DNA of 64,000 nucleotides from Apostichopus japonicus (Eukaryota; Echinodermata; Holothuroidea; Aspidochirotida; Stichopodidae), in the NCBI RefSeq assembly GCF_037975245.1, contig NC_092569.1, positions 14,900,501 through 14,964,500 on the forward strand, in the 5' to 3' direction. This document shows positions 61,537 to 64,000 of the stretch, piece after piece. The notes under the pieces were generated by a model. That model had not been told where the DNA came from. It did no database searches and saw only the letters and a list, made by a program, of their open reading frames with translations. Every line of letters begins with the position of its first letter. Position 1 is the stretch's first letter. Made by a program: the position numbers and the translations under genes.

Positions 61537-62077
61537 CATAGGCGTAGGAGCCTGATTTGATTTGGGGGGGCTGTAACGACTTGCCCGAAAAATATTACCA
61601 AAATTTTTCGCGCGCTACGCGCGCGTTCAACATCTTAATGTGCTATCATATAGTCATTCATTGGTTATTACATCACATGACGATAACCGATGAACGCATA
61701 TATGACAAGCACAATAAGATGTTAAACGCGCGCGGAACGCGCGAAAAATTTGGGTTGTATTTTCCCTCTTATTACCATTCCATATTGGTTATAACTATTG
61801 GGGAAGTCGTCACAATAATAACGATAATAATAATTTCAGTTTAACCATTGAAAAACACATTGCAAATTATTATTCTTTCCGTAGGTGCCCGAAAAATTCT
61901 CAGCATATTGCCCGAATTTTCACCCCCCCTCCCCCAAAAAAATTGAAAAACACATTGCAAACTTTTCTTCTTTCAGTACGTGCCCGAAAAATTCTCAGCA
62001 TATTGCCCGAATTTTCACCAACAATTTTGTTTGGGGGGGCTGCAGCCCCCCCAGCCCCCCCGCCTCCTACGCCTATG
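61537..62077. mobile_element. MITE with perfect 8-bp target duplication (541 bp)
   Basis: The ends are CATAGGCGTAGGAG in inverted orientation, with G-runs just inside (GGGGGGGCTG). The perfect duplication ATTATCTA occupies 61529-61536 and 62078-62085. Inside are a second inverted repeat (CGCGCGCGTTCAACATCTTA against TAAGATGTTAAACGCGCGCG) and a direct repeat (CCCGAAAAATTCTCAGCATA at about 61,890 and 61,983). Superfamily uncertain: an 8-bp duplication fits hAT-like insertion. Non-autonomous. Confidence 0.9.
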
Positions 62078-62085
62078 ATTATCTA

Positions 62086-63580
62086 GGATCCTGTGAGTCA
62101 AAACGACTGCAACATTGTTGCACTTGGTTTTGCTTATTTGCCCATTTAAGTTTGCATGGCATTTTGTTAAATGTGAAATTGCATAAACTATATCCTGGGA
62201 AGGAAGAAGGGGATGGGGGTGAGAGGTGGAGAGGAGAGGAGTGGAGAGGATGGCATCTAGAGGAAGGAGGAAGAGGAGAACATGGCAATATCATACATAA
62301 ATCACTGATGTTTTATTTATTAGTTGGTTTCAAACTTTACTATACCATGTTCTATCACCACAGTTTAAACATGAAGGGCCACTTTACATAAAGACATGTT
62401 CGCCCAATTTTCCTTGTGAACCCAACTTTAGCAGTACATATCTTTTGAGGCCCAGACAATTTTGGGAGTATTTTCAAGGTCATATTTTAGCTAGTTATCA
62501 AGATAGAATCTATTTTGAGGCAAAGTTAATCGAAAGCAGGGTCTACCTAACTGAATAGAATCTAGGGGGAGCCATAAGGTTTCTATATTCCTCAGGGTTA
62601 TCCATTTAGACTTTTACAACGTAACCTCTATGTACCTTTGTCCCTGCAGTAAAGATTGAAGAAATATAGTTGGATATTACGTCGTAAGTAAATATTGATA
62701 TTCACGAATAAATTGCTCACTATAGACTGGACTTGGAACAAGGTTATGATCATATGTACACTTGTCAGTACAATTATATATCTATATCTTGGATTACAAG
62801 TGGAAAGGTAAACACTGCTCAGTTTTTGTTATGTTAAATCAAGACGACCAAAGAATGGGCAAACATTCCAACTTAAAACGGTCAATATATAAAGCTACCC
62901 GGCTCTTGTGTCAAAACTGTAGTATGTGTGGTGTATATATATCTTTATCTATCAAACGCTGTGCCAGAGATACGTCATTCATCAGCACAGGACATCCATT
63001 CCTACCTGCGATAATTGACGTAATTTTCGCGTTACTTTCATCTACCACTGGAGTGCTACCTTGTGTATTTTGCCATGTTACAAACATTGGTTTTTATCGA
63101 AAAGCAATTTGGACTTGGCCAGGACAGTTAATGTCAAATGCATTAAATGGATCAGCACAAATCTCTGGGACATATTAGTATGCATTAACAATTAAAAGAC
63201 ATAATTGCATACATGGGGCTGAAGCCAGAAGTATCTTTTTGTGACGGGACGGAATTTGGTGTACTCTACCCTAATCACATGGATATACAGTACGCATTAA
63301 CGTTACATAATTGCATGTATATAGACGGAAAGGCCTTTGGATGCACGGCAACTTTCAAAAGCAAACTTGGGTATTATCTATGGCAAAGCTTTTGACATTT
63401 TCATTAGGAATTTATTGACCTTTGGTGCAGGTTTTATTCATTCATTTTATGGAACTGTTTTCAGGCCTAGAATTACTGTACATACTTTTTGCCTCTTACA
63501 CAAAAAAAGGGGTCCCTACTAAGAAATCTACATGGCTAAAGTCAAGTTTTTAATTGGCATTTTCTTGAATTTAAGTACAC
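62086..63580. other. Stretch without a recognisable gene
   Basis: A purine-rich tract (GGAAGGAAGAAGGGGATGGG and onward, 62,198-62,282) is the only clear structure. A 138-codon plus-strand frame at 62,762-63,178 has no conserved look, begins in AT-rich sequence and has no splice or domain signals. Confidence 0.45.
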
Positions 63581-63585
63581 ATCAG

Positions 63586-63662
63586 TTTAATACTTAGAAC
63601 TTAATACTTAGATACTTAATACTTAGATACTTAATACTTAGATACTTAATACTTAGAACAAT
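63586..63662. repeat. Simple repeat (TTAATACTTAGATAC)n
   Basis: Four to five copies of TTAATACTTAGATAC, 15-bp period, with minor variants. Confidence 0.85.
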
Positions 63663-63947
63663 TCTAACCCAATAATATTTGCTGATACTCTAAGTGGTCC
63701 AATTCTTCCCCAGCTGAATTTAAAAAAATCCAATTTTAGGTGGGGACCTTGGCCCTCCACCCCACCCCTCCCCCACCGGTTCCTTCACGTTGCACATGCC
63801 ACTTTCTCAGGTAGTTTGATGGGTATTCAGATATGTTTGCATGGCTTGGTAAGATCTCATCATTAATATTACCTCCGCATTTACCATTGTTATCATACAC
63901 GTCCTTACTTGCAATACAAATATATCACCTTAAAGTGACATAGTTTA

Positions 63948-64000
63948 CAGCAGCAGCAGCAAAAAAATAAAAAAATAAATAAAAATATAAAAAAATAAAA
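63948..64000. repeat. CAG then A-rich simple sequence at the right edge
   Basis: CAGCAGCAGC runs into AAAAAAATAAAAAAATAAAT-type sequence to the end of the window. It may be a poly-A tail of an element continuing beyond it. Confidence 0.6.

Noticed and set aside
62762-63178. 138-codon plus-strand frame
   Set aside because: Composition looks like translated AT-rich non-coding DNA; no domain, splice or repeat support.

Overview
This window looks like a stretch of an animal nuclear genome, probably an invertebrate deuterostome. Echinoderm (for example a sea cucumber) is my best guess, from the protein resemblance and the repeat content only, and I hold it weakly. Genes are split by many GT-AG introns. 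The sequence is AT-rich and crowded with minisatellites, MITEs, tRNA-derived SINEs and dead LINE fragments. There is no sign of operons, ribosome binding sites, CRISPR arrays or phage.

Two genes are clear, and they lie head to head. On the minus strand, from about 15.88 kb leftwards off the window edge, is the 5' half of CSE1L/XPO2 (CAS), the exportin that returns importin-alpha to the cytoplasm. Fourteen exons, thirteen of them fully coding, can be placed with consistent phases; they encode about 542 of the roughly 970 residues usual for the family. On the plus strand, from 17,891 to 39,764, is a complete NUP153, the nuclear-basket nucleoporin. Seventeen coding exons join in frame to a predicted 1,636 residues, with an N-terminal pore-targeting region, five RanBP2-type zinc fingers, a long FG-repeat tail and a conserved basic C-terminus. 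The start codons are about 2.05 kb apart, and the interval holds a CCAAT box and a YY1-type motif. Both products serve the same transport cycle, so a shared or divergent promoter is plausible.

Layout: 1-0.7 kb, tandem copies of a CSE1L exon tail inside its own intron. 2-4.6 kb, AT-rich minisatellites. 4.8-15.6 kb, CSE1L exons among LINE, SINE, palindromic and hAT-MITE insertions. 15.9-17.9 kb, intergenic/promoter. 17.9-39.8 kb, NUP153, with a roughly 2.9 kb DNA-transposon-like insertion at 28.7-31.6 kb and minisatellites in two introns. 39.8-46 kb, 3' UTR and intergenic DNA with a 97-bp tandem repeat. 46.3-47.3 kb, the possible start of another plus-strand gene. 47.3-64 kb, repeat-dominated: LINE and SINE remnants, four MITEs with recognisable termini (three with target-site duplications), a 5.7 kb tandem array whose central units captured a LINE fragment, and an 81/85-bp satellite interrupted by a hAT MITE.

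I found no clear undescribed biological system. The points most worth a second look are the CSE1L/NUP153 head-to-head pair, the tandem 5' splice sites in CSE1L, the long DNA element in NUP153, the exact 47-bp palindrome beside a broken reading frame, and the exon-like pieces in the 52-58 kb array.
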